From positions 2,232,001 through 2,296,000 of the forward strand of contig NZ_CP044231.1 in the NCBI RefSeq assembly GCF_008727755.1: a stretch of DNA of 64,000 bases, read 5' to 3'. Positions 24,674-33,183 of the stretch are shown in pieces. The stretch's first letter is position 1. Every line of letters begins with the position of its first letter. The stretch comes from Microbacterium caowuchunii. Lineage in GTDB: Bacteria; Actinomycetota; Actinomycetes; Actinomycetales; Microbacteriaceae. The position numbers and the translations under genes were made by a program. Below the pieces are notes generated by a model. The model saw only the letters and a program-made list of their open reading frames with translations. It was not told where the DNA came from and made no database searches.

Positions 24674-26647
24674 ATGCGACCCCGCTGGGCTCTCGCGCTC
24701 GCTGCTGTGTTCGTGTTCGTCTTCGGCGCGGCACTGCCGGCATCCGCCACCGCACCGGTCGACCTGGGCTCCGGTTACGTCGTCGACGACGCCGGTGTGC
24801 TCAGCGGCGCCGAGCGGAGCGCCGCCGAGGCGCGGCTGGAGACCCTCGCGGCGGACACCGGCCTGGATCTGTGGGTCGTGTACGTCGACGAGTTCACCGA
24901 CCCGTCTACGGCCGAGGACTGGGCGAACACGACCGCGGAGCGCAACGGCCTCGGCCCGACGCAGTACCTGTTGGCGATCGCGGTCGAGGCGCGCCAGTTC
25001 TACCTCTCCGGCGACAGCGCCGGTCCGCTCAGCGAGGACCAGCTCGCGACCATCGAGCAGCAGGGCGTGCTCCCCGCCCTCCGCGCCGACGACTGGTCCG
25101 GCGCCGTGGAAGGCGCGGCCGCGGGCATCGCCTCCGCTGCCGGCGGCGGGAGCGGACAGCCCGGCGGATCCTCCGACTCCGGCGGCTCGGTCGGCATCGC
25201 GATCACGGTGATCGCGGTCGTCGCCATCATCGGCGTGGTGATCTTCTTCATCATCCGCTCCCGCCGGCGGGGACCCGCCGCGGTGGGCACGCCCAAGGAG
25301 AGCACGGCAGACCTCGCCCGGCGCGCCGCCACCGCCCTCGTCCAGACCGACGACGCCGTGCGCACCGGGGAGCAGGAACTCGGTTTCGCCGCCGCGCAGT
25401 TCCCCGAGTCCGCCACCGCGCCCTTCACGGCAGCCCTCGCCGAATCCCGGGCGGAGCTGGATCGCGCCTTCACCCTGCGTCAGCAGCTCGACGACGACAT
25501 CCCGGACACCGAGGAACAGGTCCGCGCCTGGCACACCGAGGTGCTCTCGCTGTGCGAGTCGGCCACCCGGCGTCTGCAGGAGCAGGCCGCCGGCTTCGAC
25601 GAGCTCCGGCGACTGGAGCAGGACGCGCCCGCAGCTCTGGAGCGCGTCCGGGCGGCGCGAGCCACCGCGGATGCGGAGGTCGGCCCGGCCGCCGCGCGTC
25701 TGGAACAGCTCGGCGCCGCCTACGCCCCCTCCGCCGTGGCCGCCGTGGCCGACAACATCGCGCAGGCACGCCACCGTCTGGGGTTCGCCGACGAGCAGCT
25801 CGCCGCGGCGGACAGCGCCCTCGCCCGGGGCGCGTCCGGTGAGGCGGCGGTCGCCATCCGCTCCGCGGAGGACGCCACCGCCCAGGCGCGCACGCTCGCA
25901 CAGGCTGTCGGCACTCTCGACGAGCAGCTCGGTGCGGCAGCGGCGCAGATCCCGGCGGTCGCGGCGGAGCTGGAACGGGACATCGCGGCCGCGGGCGCCC
26001 TCCCGGACCCCGACGGACGTCTCGCTGCCGCGGTCGCGGCCGCCCGTGCCGAGGCGCAGAACCTCCGCCAGGCGTCCGGCCCGGCGGATCCGCTCGCCAC
26101 CCTGCAGCGACTGCAATCCGCGGACGAGGAACTGGACGCGCTCCTGCAGACCGCGCGTGACGCGGCAGCCCGTGCGGAACACGCACGGCAAATGCTCCCC
26201 CCTGCGCTCACGCAGGCGCAGGCGCAGATCTCCGGCGCCGAGGACTTCATCGCCGCACGGCGCGGCGCGGTGGGAGCGACGGCACGCACCCGTCTCGCCG
26301 AAGCACGCGCGGCGCTCGGGCAGGCGCTGCAGCAGCAGGCAGCTTCCCCGGAGCAGGCCCTCGCGTCCGCGCAGCGGGCATCCCAGCTGGCGGTATCGGC
26401 GGCCGAGTCCGCCCGCGGCGACGTCAGCGCGTTCGCTCCCACCGGGGGAGGCGGCGACATGAGCGCCATGCTCGGCGGACTGGTGATCGGCTCGATGCTC
26501 GGGAACAACCGCCGCAGCTCCGGCTTCGGCGGGGGCTTCAGCGGCGGGGGGTACCGTCCGCGACCGGGCGGAAGCTCCCGTGGCCGCTCCGGCGGAGGCG
26601 GCTTCAGCGGAGGCGGCCGATCCCGACGAGGCGGTGGCCGATTCTGA
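24674..26647 (+). CDS. TPM domain membrane protein with coiled coils and Gly-rich tail
   Basis: 657 residues: a signal peptide cleaved near ASA (about residue 25), a TPM_phosphatase/YgcG-type domain (about 30-150, YVVDDAGVLSGAERSAAEARL), a transmembrane helix (about 174-198), a long Ala/Glu/Gln-rich coiled-coil region (about 210-590) and a Gly/Arg/Ser-rich tail. AAGGAGG sits 6 nt before the ATG at 24674, which favours it over the TTG one codon earlier. TPM-domain proteins have been linked to photosystem II repair and envelope functions. The pspA gene 56 bases downstream suggests a membrane-stress role. Confidence 0.85.
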   Translation: MRPRWALALAAVFVFVFGAALPASATAPVDLGSGYVVDDAGVLSGAERSAAEARLETLAADTGLDLWVVYVDEFTDPSTAEDWANTTAERNGLGPTQYLLAIAVEARQFYLSGDSAGPLSEDQLATIEQQGVLPALRADDWSGAVEGAAAGIASAAGGGSGQPGGSSDSGGSVGIAITVIAVVAIIGVVIFFIIRSRRRGPAAVGTPKESTADLARRAATALVQTDDAVRTGEQELGFAAAQFPESATAPFTAALAESRAELDRAFTLRQQLDDDIPDTEEQVRAWHTEVLSLCESATRRLQEQAAGFDELRRLEQDAPAALERVRAARATADAEVGPAAARLEQLGAAYAPSAVAAVADNIAQARHRLGFADEQLAAADSALARGASGEAAVAIRSAEDATAQARTLAQAVGTLDEQLGAAAAQIPAVAAELERDIAAAGALPDPDGRLAAAVAAARAEAQNLRQASGPADPLATLQRLQSADEELDALLQTARDAAARAEHARQMLPPALTQAQAQISGAEDFIAARRGAVGATARTRLAEARAALGQALQQQAASPEQALASAQRASQLAVSAAESARGDVSAFAPTGGGGDMSAMLGGLVIGSMLGNNRRSSGFGGGFSGGGYRPRPGGSSRGRSGGGGFSGGGRSRRGGGRF

Positions 26648-26703
26648 TCCGCCGCCGCAGGAACACCCTCCCCCCGGACAAGACCTCTAGGAAAGGAAAC
26701 CCG

Positions 26704-27501
26704 ATGGCCAAGCAGTCCATCTTCGGACGAATCTCGACCCTCGTCCGCGCGAACGTGAACGCGATGATCGATTCTGCGGAGGACCCGCAGAAGATGCTGG
26801 ACCAGCTCGTGCGCGACTACACGAACAACATCGCCGACGCCGAAGCCGCCATCGCCGAGACGATCGGGAACCTGCGCCTGCTCGAGCGCGACCACCAGGA
26901 GGACGTGCAGGCTGCGGCGGAGTGGGGCAGCAAGGCGCTCGCCGCGAGCCGACGCGCCGACGAGATGCGCTCTGCGGGGAACACGACGGATGCCGACAAG
27001 TTCGACAACCTCGCCAAGATCGCGCTGCAGCGCCAGATCTCCGAGGAGAGCCAGGCGAAGGCGGCCGCCCCGCAGATCGCCGCGCAGACGGAGGTCGTCG
27101 ACAAGCTCAAGGACGGCCTCAACGGCATGAAGCAGAAGCTGGAGCAGCTCAAGAGCAAGCGCAGCGAACTGCTCGCGCGCGCCAAGGTCGCCGAGGCGCA
27201 GAACAAGGTGCACGACGCGGTGAAGAGCGTCAACGTGCTCGACCCCACGAGCGAGATCGGTCGCTTCGAGGACAAGATCCGCCGCCAGGAGGCCCTCGCG
27301 GCCGGGAAGGCGGAACTGGCTGCGTCCAGCCTGGATGCGCAGTTCGAGAGCCTGGAGGACATCGGGGAGCTCACCGAGGTCGAGGCGCGGCTCGCCGCGC
27401 TGAAGGCCGGCGGCACGACGCAGGGCGCCCTGGGCTCCGGCGCGGGCGCCGAGGGCCAGGCGCAGCCGCAGCAGCAGCTGCCTCAGCAGAGCCAGCAGTG
27501 A
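26704..27501 (+). CDS. pspA: PspA/IM30 family protein
   Basis: 265-residue coiled-coil protein starting AKQSIFGRISTLVRANVNAMIDSAEDPQKMLDQLVRDY, the canonical PspA/Vipp1 N-terminal amphipathic helix and alpha1 region. The family forms ESCRT-III-like assemblies on damaged membranes. The C-terminus (about 240-265) is Gly/Ala/Gln-rich and probably disordered. GAAAGGAAA precedes the ATG. Transcribed with the TPM protein and followed by a strong terminator. Confidence 0.93.
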   Translation: MAKQSIFGRISTLVRANVNAMIDSAEDPQKMLDQLVRDYTNNIADAEAAIAETIGNLRLLERDHQEDVQAAAEWGSKALAASRRADEMRSAGNTTDADKFDNLAKIALQRQISEESQAKAAAPQIAAQTEVVDKLKDGLNGMKQKLEQLKSKRSELLARAKVAEAQNKVHDAVKSVNVLDPTSEIGRFEDKIRRQEALAAGKAELAASSLDAQFESLEDIGELTEVEARLAALKAGGTTQGALGSGAGAEGQAQPQQQLPQQSQQ

Positions 27502-27506
27502 GTCAC

Positions 27507-27537
27507 GGCGGGGTCGCGCGTTCGGCGCGGCCCCGCC
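27507..27537 (+). terminator. Terminator after pspA
   Basis: GGCGGGGTCGCGC pairs with GCGCGGCCCCGCC (one G-U pair) around a short loop, followed by cttcct. It ends 17 nt before the arginase-like start, so read-through to that gene is possible. Confidence 0.7.
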
Positions 27538-27554
27538 CTTCCTGAGGAGTGCCG

Positions 27555-28376
27555 GTGACGCGATTCGTGATCGTCCCGCAGTGGCAGGGATCGCCATCCG
27601 CCCGTGCCATGCAACTGGTCGACGGAGCGGAGGCGATAGCAGGCGACCTCCCCCGTGCTTCCTGCACGCGTGTGCCCGTCCCGCTCGAAGCCGGCGACGC
27701 ACTGGGCACCGGCGTCCAGCGATACAGCGCGCTGCGCCAGGTGCGCGAGTCGCTCGAGGACGCGCTGGGGAGCGACCCGGAGCGGGCCCTCACCGTCGGC
27801 GGCGACTGCAGTGTCGCCGTCGCCGCGGTCGGGGAGTCCGCCGCCCGTGCCGGACGCGTCGTTCTCGTCTGGGCGGACGCCCACGCAGACCTGCACACAC
27901 CGGACACCTCCCCGTCCGGCGCTTTCGGGGGGATGGCGCTGCGGGCCATCCTCGGCGACGGCGCGGAAGGGCTGACGCTCCCCCGCGAGACGATCCTCCC
28001 CACGGACGTGATCCTGGTGGGGGCGCGATCGCTGGATGCGGAGGAGTCCGCGTACATCGCCGCCCGGGGGATCCGGGTGCTCAGCGCGGACGATCTGCGC
28101 GAGCCGTCCCAGCTGGTGGACGCCGTGACGGGGCTCGGCGCGGACGCCGTGCATCTGCACGTGGACGTGGACGCGCTGGATCCTGCGGACATGCCCGGAG
28201 TCAAAGCGGCGGAACCGTTCGGCGTCGAACTCACCGGCCTCATCCGGGCGTTGAAGGCTGTCCGCCAGGCCGTGCCGTTGGCCGGCTCCTCCCTGGCCGG
28301 GTTCGCCCCCGCCTCGGCGGCGAGCGCCGCAGCCGACATGGGGACACTACTGCGACTGGTCGGGGCGCTGGCATGA
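27555..28376 (+). CDS. Arginase/agmatinase family protein
   Basis: 273 residues with the full dimanganese signature of the ureohydrolase family: GGDCSV near 82, DAHADLHTP near 108 and HVDVDALDP near 202. The substrate (arginine, agmatine, formiminoglutamate or another guanidino compound) cannot be told, and no arginine catabolic genes lie beside it. The GTG at 27555 is chosen over one two codons earlier because GAGGAG lies 5 nt before it and overlaps the earlier codon. Its stop overlaps the next start (ATGA). Confidence 0.88.
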   Translation: MTRFVIVPQWQGSPSARAMQLVDGAEAIAGDLPRASCTRVPVPLEAGDALGTGVQRYSALRQVRESLEDALGSDPERALTVGGDCSVAVAAVGESAARAGRVVLVWADAHADLHTPDTSPSGAFGGMALRAILGDGAEGLTLPRETILPTDVILVGARSLDAEESAYIAARGIRVLSADDLREPSQLVDAVTGLGADAVHLHVDVDALDPADMPGVKAAEPFGVELTGLIRALKAVRQAVPLAGSSLAGFAPASAASAAADMGTLLRLVGALA

Positions 28377-28825
28377 GCGGGCAGCTGCCGTCCGACTGGC
28401 GCGCCCGCGCCGAACAAGCCGTGGAACGCGGACGACGGATCGATCGGCTCATCCCGGCAGCCCTGCTGGACTCCCCCATCAGCGCCGCCGGATACGCCTA
28501 CGGCTGCACGGTCGGCTGGGTGTGGGGAACACTGTGGAGCCGCGGAAGGGTGGAGCGGCACGGGCGCCTGTACGTGTTCCGCGGGCTGCCGTCCTGGGCG
28601 TACCCGCGCGGCGGCGTCTGCGTGGGCAACTGCTTCCTCACCGGGGACGGAGCGCTCGACGAGCGGCTGCTGGCTCACGAGGCGGTCCACGAACGCCAGT
28701 GGCGGCGGTACGGGTTCCTCATGCCGCTGCTGTACGCCCTGGCCGGACGGAACCCGCTGCGCAACCGGTTCGAGATCGAAGCGGGTCTCGAGGACGGCCG
28801 CTACGTGCGTCGCGGCGCCCGCTGA
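28373..28825 (+). CDS. Small HEAVH-motif protein, putative zinc-peptidase-like
   Basis: 150 residues, translationally coupled to the arginase-like gene. It contains LLAHEAVHERQW, a HExxH zinc-site motif (His102, Glu103, His106), followed after a hydrophobic helix by NRFEIEAGLEDG, whose glutamates could supply a third ligand. An aromatic-rich segment (about 40-58) could be a membrane-associated helix. Similar actinobacterial proteins are, to my recollection, often labelled Fe-S oxidoreductase, which this sequence does not support: only three scattered Cys are visible. Confidence 0.6.
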   Translation: MSGQLPSDWRARAEQAVERGRRIDRLIPAALLDSPISAAGYAYGCTVGWVWGTLWSRGRVERHGRLYVFRGLPSWAYPRGGVCVGNCFLTGDGALDERLLAHEAVHERQWRRYGFLMPLLYALAGRNPLRNRFEIEAGLEDGRYVRRGAR

Positions 28826-28827
28826 GC

Positions 28828-29298
28828 TCAGCGGGCGGAGAGCAGGCCGAACCGCTCGGGCGTGCGGATGTGATCGGTCGGGATACCGCGGACCTCGACC
28901 AGATGGTCCACGATGTCTGCGGTGCCGAGATACCCCCCGAGCAATGTCACCGTGGTGGCGCAGGCATCCTCGTCACTGCAGAGCATCTCGTTCGTCCAGG
29001 CCTCGACGGCCCGGGAGAGCGCGCATCCGGGACGGCACGACCGGCCGCTCCCCGGCTCACCGGAGCGCTGCGAGCGCGCGAGCCAGGTGATGGTCATGCG
29101 CGCCGGCACCCTGATGTCGACGATGTGGCTCTCGTCCGGCACCTCCACGAAGACACGTCCGGTCGAGCACAGCGGCAGGGTCGTCAGCAGCATCTCGAGG
29201 TCGGAGAGCGAGGTCTCGTCTGCGGTCACGAGGTGCTGGGCGCGCACGTGCTTCGAGGTGCGGCAGGCCCTGGCGCTGTGGGAGATGTTCTCGGTCAT
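28828..29298 (-). CDS. Stand-alone SIP (siderophore-interacting protein) domain protein
   Basis: 156 residues resembling the NAD(P)H-binding C-terminal half of siderophore-interacting ferric reductases (AQHLVTADETSLSDLEMLLTTLP..., ending VEVRGIPTDHIRTPERFGL), without the FAD-binding half. At least seven Cys occur, including CRPGC and LCSDEDAC, more than the family norm and possibly a metal site. An IdeR/DtxR-like box lies 27 nt upstream of the ATG, so iron-repressed expression is likely. The role is probably ferric-siderophore reduction with a partner encoded elsewhere; that is inference. Confidence 0.72.
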   Translation of the reverse strand: MTENISHSARACRTSKHVRAQHLVTADETSLSDLEMLLTTLPLCSTGRVFVEVPDESHIVDIRVPARMTITWLARSQRSGEPGSGRSCRPGCALSRAVEAWTNEMLCSDEDACATTVTLLGGYLGTADIVDHLVEVRGIPTDHIRTPERFGLLSAR

Positions 29299-29307
29299 GA
29301 CCCGTTC

Positions 29308-29313
29308 ACTGTA
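29308..29313 (-). promoter_or_regulatory. -10 element (TACAGT) of the SIP gene
   Basis: Minus-strand TACAGT, 9 nt before the ATG at 29298. The iron box lies directly upstream, over the expected -35 region. Confidence 0.4.
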
Positions 29314-29324
29314 CCGCACCAAGG

Positions 29325-29343
29325 ATAGGGTTGCCTAACTTCT
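29325..29343 (-). promoter_or_regulatory. IdeR/DtxR-like iron box
   Basis: The plus strand reads ATAGGGTTGCCTAACTTCT. Its reverse complement matches the DtxR consensus TTAGGTTAGGCTAACCTAA at 13 of 19 positions, including the TTAGGC core. Its position over the -35 region of the SIP gene fits iron-dependent repression. Confidence 0.65.
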
Positions 29344-29349
29344 CCGACC

Positions 29350-30078
29350 TCAGCGCTGCGCGACGAGGACCCGGCGCAGCTCCACGATCTCGTCGTCGCG
29401 CAACCCGGATGCCCGCAGATAGTCGACCGGTGCGCCGTACGCATCACGGAGCCGCTCCAGCACTTCGCGCATGACGTGTGCGGGCGAAGCGGTGGCCAGC
29501 TCCTCGAGGTGCCGCGCGTCCGGGTGCGCACGACGCAACCATTCCACGATCCGCCGGTTCCGCTCGGGCGAGAGCGTCGAGGCGGTGCGCGCGTAGTCGG
29601 CCACGATGGCGTCTTCGTCGACCCCGGCCGCGGCCAGGGTCAGCGCCACGGAGACTCCCGTGCGGTCCTTCCCCGCCGTGCAGTGCACGAGCACAGGCTG
29701 GGTCTCGACGACCGCACGCACCACCGACACCAGCCGCGGCGCGGATTCGTCGATCATGTGCGCATAGAGGTCGTCGAGGCTCATGTCGCGCTCGAAGAAC
29801 GAGGCGACCGAGCCCAGGAAGAGCGGCACCCTGACCGTCTCCCCGACGGCCGGTTCGAGCACGGTGGGCTCAGCCCTCGCCTCCTCCTCGTCCCGCAGAT
29901 CCACCACGCGCCGCAGGCCCAGGCCACCGATCGCCGCGCGCGCCGCGGAGTCGAGCCGGGCGAGCGTACCGGAACGGAACAGCACACCGGTCCGGGTGAC
30001 CCCCGTGCCGGCGGGCAGCCCGCCGACGTCGCGGAAGTTGACGGCTCCGGGGATCGCCGGCGGCGGGACGAGGCTCAC
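29350..30078 (-). CDS. Tyrosine-protein phosphatase (Y_phosphatase3 family)
   Basis: 242 residues. The cysteine phosphatase P-loop HCTAGKDRTG carries nucleophile Cys133 and Arg139, and the NFRDVGGLP start is typical of the actinobacterial/fungal Y_phosphatase3 group, some members of which hydrolyse phosphotyrosine, phosphoserine or phosphoinositides. The GTG at 30076-30078 overlaps the stop of the AhpD-like gene (GTGA), so the two are co-translated. No signal peptide. Confidence 0.88.
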   Translation of the reverse strand: MSLVPPPAIPGAVNFRDVGGLPAGTGVTRTGVLFRSGTLARLDSAARAAIGGLGLRRVVDLRDEEEARAEPTVLEPAVGETVRVPLFLGSVASFFERDMSLDDLYAHMIDESAPRLVSVVRAVVETQPVLVHCTAGKDRTGVSVALTLAAAGVDEDAIVADYARTASTLSPERNRRIVEWLRRAHPDARHLEELATASPAHVMREVLERLRDAYGAPVDYLRASGLRDDEIVELRRVLVAQR

Positions 30079-30545
30079 GATGCGGGACGCGGCGGCACCG
30101 GGTATCGGCCCGCGATCGCAACGCGGTTGAAGGCGTTGATGGCGACCAGGATCCAGCTCAGCGCCACATACTCGGCCTCCGACAGGACGCCCCCGACCCG
30201 GTCGTAGAGCTCGTCCGGGACGCCGTCCTCGTGGATGAAGGTGAAGGCCTCGGCGAGTTCGAGCCCGGCCCGCTCGCGTGCCGTGAAGACGCCCGAGTCG
30301 CGCCAGGTCGGCAGCTGGGCGACGACATCGACGTCGAGTCCTGCGGCGACGGCCTTGTCCACGTGCACCCGCACGCAGAAGGCGCATCCGTTCAGCTGCG
30401 AGACGTGCACCTGCACCAGCTCCTTGAGCCGGTCATCGATGCCCGCCTCGGCGGCGATCGCGCCGACGGTCTTCGAGAAGGCGGCGAGCGCCCGGTACGC
30501 CTCGGGCGCGGACTTCGAGAGGTGGACGCGACGTTCTTCGCTCAT
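30075..30545 (-). CDS. Carboxymuconolactone decarboxylase/AhpD-like protein
   Basis: 156 residues of the AhpD-like helical fold with the redox motif NGCAFCVRVH (Cys54, Cys57, His61), the catalytic centre of AhpD-type peroxidases, which suggests thiol peroxidase rather than decarboxylase activity. TACTCT lies exactly 6 nt before the ATG, so the mRNA should be leaderless. Co-translated with the tyrosine phosphatase. Confidence 0.88.
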   Translation of the reverse strand: MSEERRVHLSKSAPEAYRALAAFSKTVGAIAAEAGIDDRLKELVQVHVSQLNGCAFCVRVHVDKAVAAGLDVDVVAQLPTWRDSGVFTARERAGLELAEAFTFIHEDGVPDELYDRVGGVLSEAEYVALSWILVAINAFNRVAIAGRYPVPPRPAS

Positions 30546-30551
30546 CGGGCC

Positions 30552-30557
30552 AGAGTA
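30552..30557 (-). promoter_or_regulatory. -10 element (TACTCT), leaderless promoter of the AhpD-like gene
   Basis: Minus-strand TACTCT with a 6-nt spacer to the ATG at 30545. Confidence 0.5.
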
Positions 30558-30611
30558 CCCACCGTCTGTGCGGGGCAGCATCCTCCCCGGCACGGCCCTC
30601 AGCCATGTCGC

Positions 30612-30617
30612 TAGCAT
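30612..30617 (+). promoter_or_regulatory. -10 element (TAGCAT), leaderless promoter of the alpha/beta hydrolase
   Basis: TAGCAT with a 6-nt spacer (gcacag) to the GTG at 30624. No Shine-Dalgarno. Confidence 0.5.
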
Positions 30618-30623
30618 GCACAG

Positions 30624-31547
30624 GTGACCGATGACGCCTTCGACGAGTTCTCGTTCCTGCCGGTGCAAGCGGAGGAGATCGGTCGTCTCGACCCGCCGCC
30701 AACCGCGCGCCGCCTCACCCTCGACCTGCCCGACGGACGTGCCGTCTCGGCCCTCCGGTACGGCGACGACGCCCCGGTGGTCACGTTCCTGCACGGGGCC
30801 GGTCTGAACGCGCACACCTGGGACACGACGATCCTGGCGTTGGACCTCCCGGCGATCGCGATCGATCTGCCGGGGCACGGGGACTCCTCGTGGCGAGCGG
30901 ATGCGGACTACTCGCCCGGCACCCTCGCGACGGACGTGGCGATCGCCATCCGGGCGTGGACCGATCGCCCGCAGCTCCTGGTCGGCCATTCCCTCGGGGC
31001 GCTGACCGGTGCCGCCGTCGCGGCGGCACACCCCGACCTGGTCCGGCGGCTCGTCCTGATCGACATCACCCCGGGGGTCGACCCGGATGCCGGCCCGAGC
31101 CAGGTGCGACGGTTCTTCGCCGGACCCACCGACTGGGCCGACCGAGAGGAGCTCGTCGACCGGGCCCTGTCGTTCGGGCTCGGCGGCACCCGGGAAGCCG
31201 CGACGCGGGGGGTCTACCTCAACTCGCGCGTGCGAGCGGACGGCCGGGTCGAGTGGAAGCACCACTTCGCACATCTGGCCGCCGCCGCCGCAGCATCCCC
31301 CGCGGATGCGCCCGCGGACGCCGACGCGCTCCGCGGCGCCCTGTCCGCCACGGGCTGGGACGACCTCGCCGCCGTCCGCGCGCCGCTGATGCTCGTCCGT
31401 GGCGACCGGGGCTACGTGACCGAGGCGGACGCCGCGGAATTCGTCCGTCGGCGCCCGGACGCCCGGGTGACGGTCGTCCCCGCCCATCACAACGTGCAGG
31501 AGGAGATGCCGGTGGCGCTCGCGGACCTGCTGCGCCGCGAGGCCTAG
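30624..31547 (+). CDS. Alpha/beta hydrolase
   Basis: 307 residues with the alpha/beta-hydrolase fold: oxyanion-hole strand TFLHGAGLNAHTW, nucleophile elbow VGHSLGALTG, DITPG after strand 6, and late VRGDRGYVTEADA and AHHNVQEE supplying the acid and His. A lid-like insertion lies around 150-210. The substrate is unknown. It starts at a GTG with a leaderless -10 and is divergent from the AhpD-like gene. Confidence 0.88.
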   Translation: MTDDAFDEFSFLPVQAEEIGRLDPPPTARRLTLDLPDGRAVSALRYGDDAPVVTFLHGAGLNAHTWDTTILALDLPAIAIDLPGHGDSSWRADADYSPGTLATDVAIAIRAWTDRPQLLVGHSLGALTGAAVAAAHPDLVRRLVLIDITPGVDPDAGPSQVRRFFAGPTDWADREELVDRALSFGLGGTREAATRGVYLNSRVRADGRVEWKHHFAHLAAAAAASPADAPADADALRGALSATGWDDLAAVRAPLMLVRGDRGYVTEADAAEFVRRRPDARVTVVPAHHNVQEEMPVALADLLRREA

Positions 31548-31674
31548 GGCACCCATGGCGCCCCTCCGTTACCGGCGAGCGCCCGACCACCCCCGTTCCC
31601 GGCTCTAGGCTGGTGTATCGCACCCCTGACCTTGCCGGACCTCCCGCACCCGCGCGGAGGGCGAAAGGACCCGC

Positions 31675-33183
31675 ATGCTCCGCCGTACCTCCCTGGCCGT
31701 CACAGCGCTCGTGGCCGCCGCAGCACTGACGCTGACCGCCTGCTCCCCCGGGTCCTCCCCCGCGCCGACCGCGACCGGCGCCCCGGACCCCGACGCCTCC
31801 ATCTCGGTGCGACTGGTCCTGGAGCCGGGCAACCTCGACATCCGGCAGACCTCCGGGGCGGCACTCGACCAGATCCTGATCGACAACGTGTACCAGGGGC
31901 TGGTCGCACGCACCGCCGACCAGGAGATCGTCCCGTCACTGGCGAGCGACTGGACCGTCTCCGAGGACGGTCTCACCTACACCTTCACCGTCCAGGAGGG
32001 CGTGACCTTCCACGACGGCCAGGAGCTCACCCCGCAGGACGTGGTGTGGTCGCTCACGCAGCACCGCGACACCGCCGAATGGGTCGACGCCGACACCCTC
32101 GCGAACGTCTCCGGCGTCGCGGCCGACGGGCAGACCGTCACCGTGACCCTCGCCGCCCCCGACTCGCAGTTCCTGTGGAACCTCAGCGGACGGGCGGGCA
32201 TCGTGCTGAAGGAGGGGGACGCGGTCGACTACAAGACGGCGGCCAACGGCACCGGCCCCTTCGTCCTGGAGAACTGGACGCAGGGCGACAGCATCACCCT
32301 GGCCCGCTACGACGGCTACTGGGGAGAACCGGCGGCCGCGGCCGAGGTGGCCTTCGAGTACATCCCGGACAACCAGGCGGCGATGAACGCCGCGCTCGCC
32401 GGCGAACTGGACGTGGTGACGGGCTTCGACCCGAACCTGCGGTCCCAGATCGAGGCGAACGGGGACTTCGTCCTCGTGGTGGGGGAATCCACCGACAAGG
32501 GCACGCTCGCCTTCAACCAGACCAGCGGCCCGCTCGAGGACAAGCGCGTCCGCCAGGCGATCCGGCAGGCCATCGACCACGACGCGATCGTCGAGGCCAT
32601 CGGCGGCGGCCAGACCCAGTACGGGCCGATCCCCTCCCTCGATCCCGGCTACGAGGATCTGTCCGCCCTCGCCCCGTACGACCCCGAGGCCGCCATGGCC
32701 CTCCTCGAGGAGGCCGGTGCCGAGGACCTGGAACTGACGCTCACCATCCCGTCGTTCTACAGCACCACCATCCCGCAGCTGCTGGTGTCGGATCTCAACA
32801 AGGTCGGCATCACCCTGAAGGTGGACTCGGTCGACTTCCCGACCTGGCTGCAGGACGTGTACACGAACAAGGACTACGACCTGAGCTTCGTCCTGCACAC
32901 GGAGGCGCGCGACTTCGAGAACTGGGCGAACCCCGACTACTACTTCACGTACGCGAACCCGGAGGTCACCGAACTCTACGCGCAGTCGCGCGCGGCGACC
33001 AGCGACGAGGAGGCCGACCGGCTCCTCGCCGAGGCGGCCCGCATCGTCTCCGAGGACGCCGGGGCGGACTGGCTCTACAACGGCGCATCCGTCGTGGCCG
33101 TCTCCACCCTCGTGCAGGGTATGCCGTCGGCGAACGTCAACGAGCGTCTGAACGTCTCCGGACTGAGCAAGAGCGACGGGTGA
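31675..33183 (+). CDS. ABC transporter substrate-binding lipoprotein (peptide/nickel family 5)
   Basis: 502 residues with a lipoprotein signal peptide ending in LTAC (Cys23 lipidated) and an SBP_bac_5 domain (DNVYQGLVARTADQEIVPSLASDW, VTFHDGQELTPQDVVWSL). It binds the solute for the importer encoded by the next four genes. Family 5 proteins take oligopeptides, nickel chelates, opines or sugars; the pocket cannot be read from sequence. GAAAGGA precedes the ATG. TAGGCT about 65 nt upstream could be the promoter -10 of the operon. Its stop overlaps the first permease start. Confidence 0.92.
   Translation: MLRRTSLAVTALVAAAALTLTACSPGSSPAPTATGAPDPDASISVRLVLEPGNLDIRQTSGAALDQILIDNVYQGLVARTADQEIVPSLASDWTVSEDGLTYTFTVQEGVTFHDGQELTPQDVVWSLTQHRDTAEWVDADTLANVSGVAADGQTVTVTLAAPDSQFLWNLSGRAGIVLKEGDAVDYKTAANGTGPFVLENWTQGDSITLARYDGYWGEPAAAAEVAFEYIPDNQAAMNAALAGELDVVTGFDPNLRSQIEANGDFVLVVGESTDKGTLAFNQTSGPLEDKRVRQAIRQAIDHDAIVEAIGGGQTQYGPIPSLDPGYEDLSALAPYDPEAAMALLEEAGAEDLELTLTIPSFYSTTIPQLLVSDLNKVGITLKVDSVDFPTWLQDVYTNKDYDLSFVLHTEARDFENWANPDYYFTYANPEVTELYAQSRAATSDEEADRLLAEAARIVSEDAGADWLYNGASVVAVSTLVQGMPSANVNERLNVSGLSKSDG

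Noticed and set aside
24544..24750. N-terminal extension of the DUF3097 frame beyond 24543
   Set aside because: It overlaps the start of the divergent TPM gene and has no conserved character.
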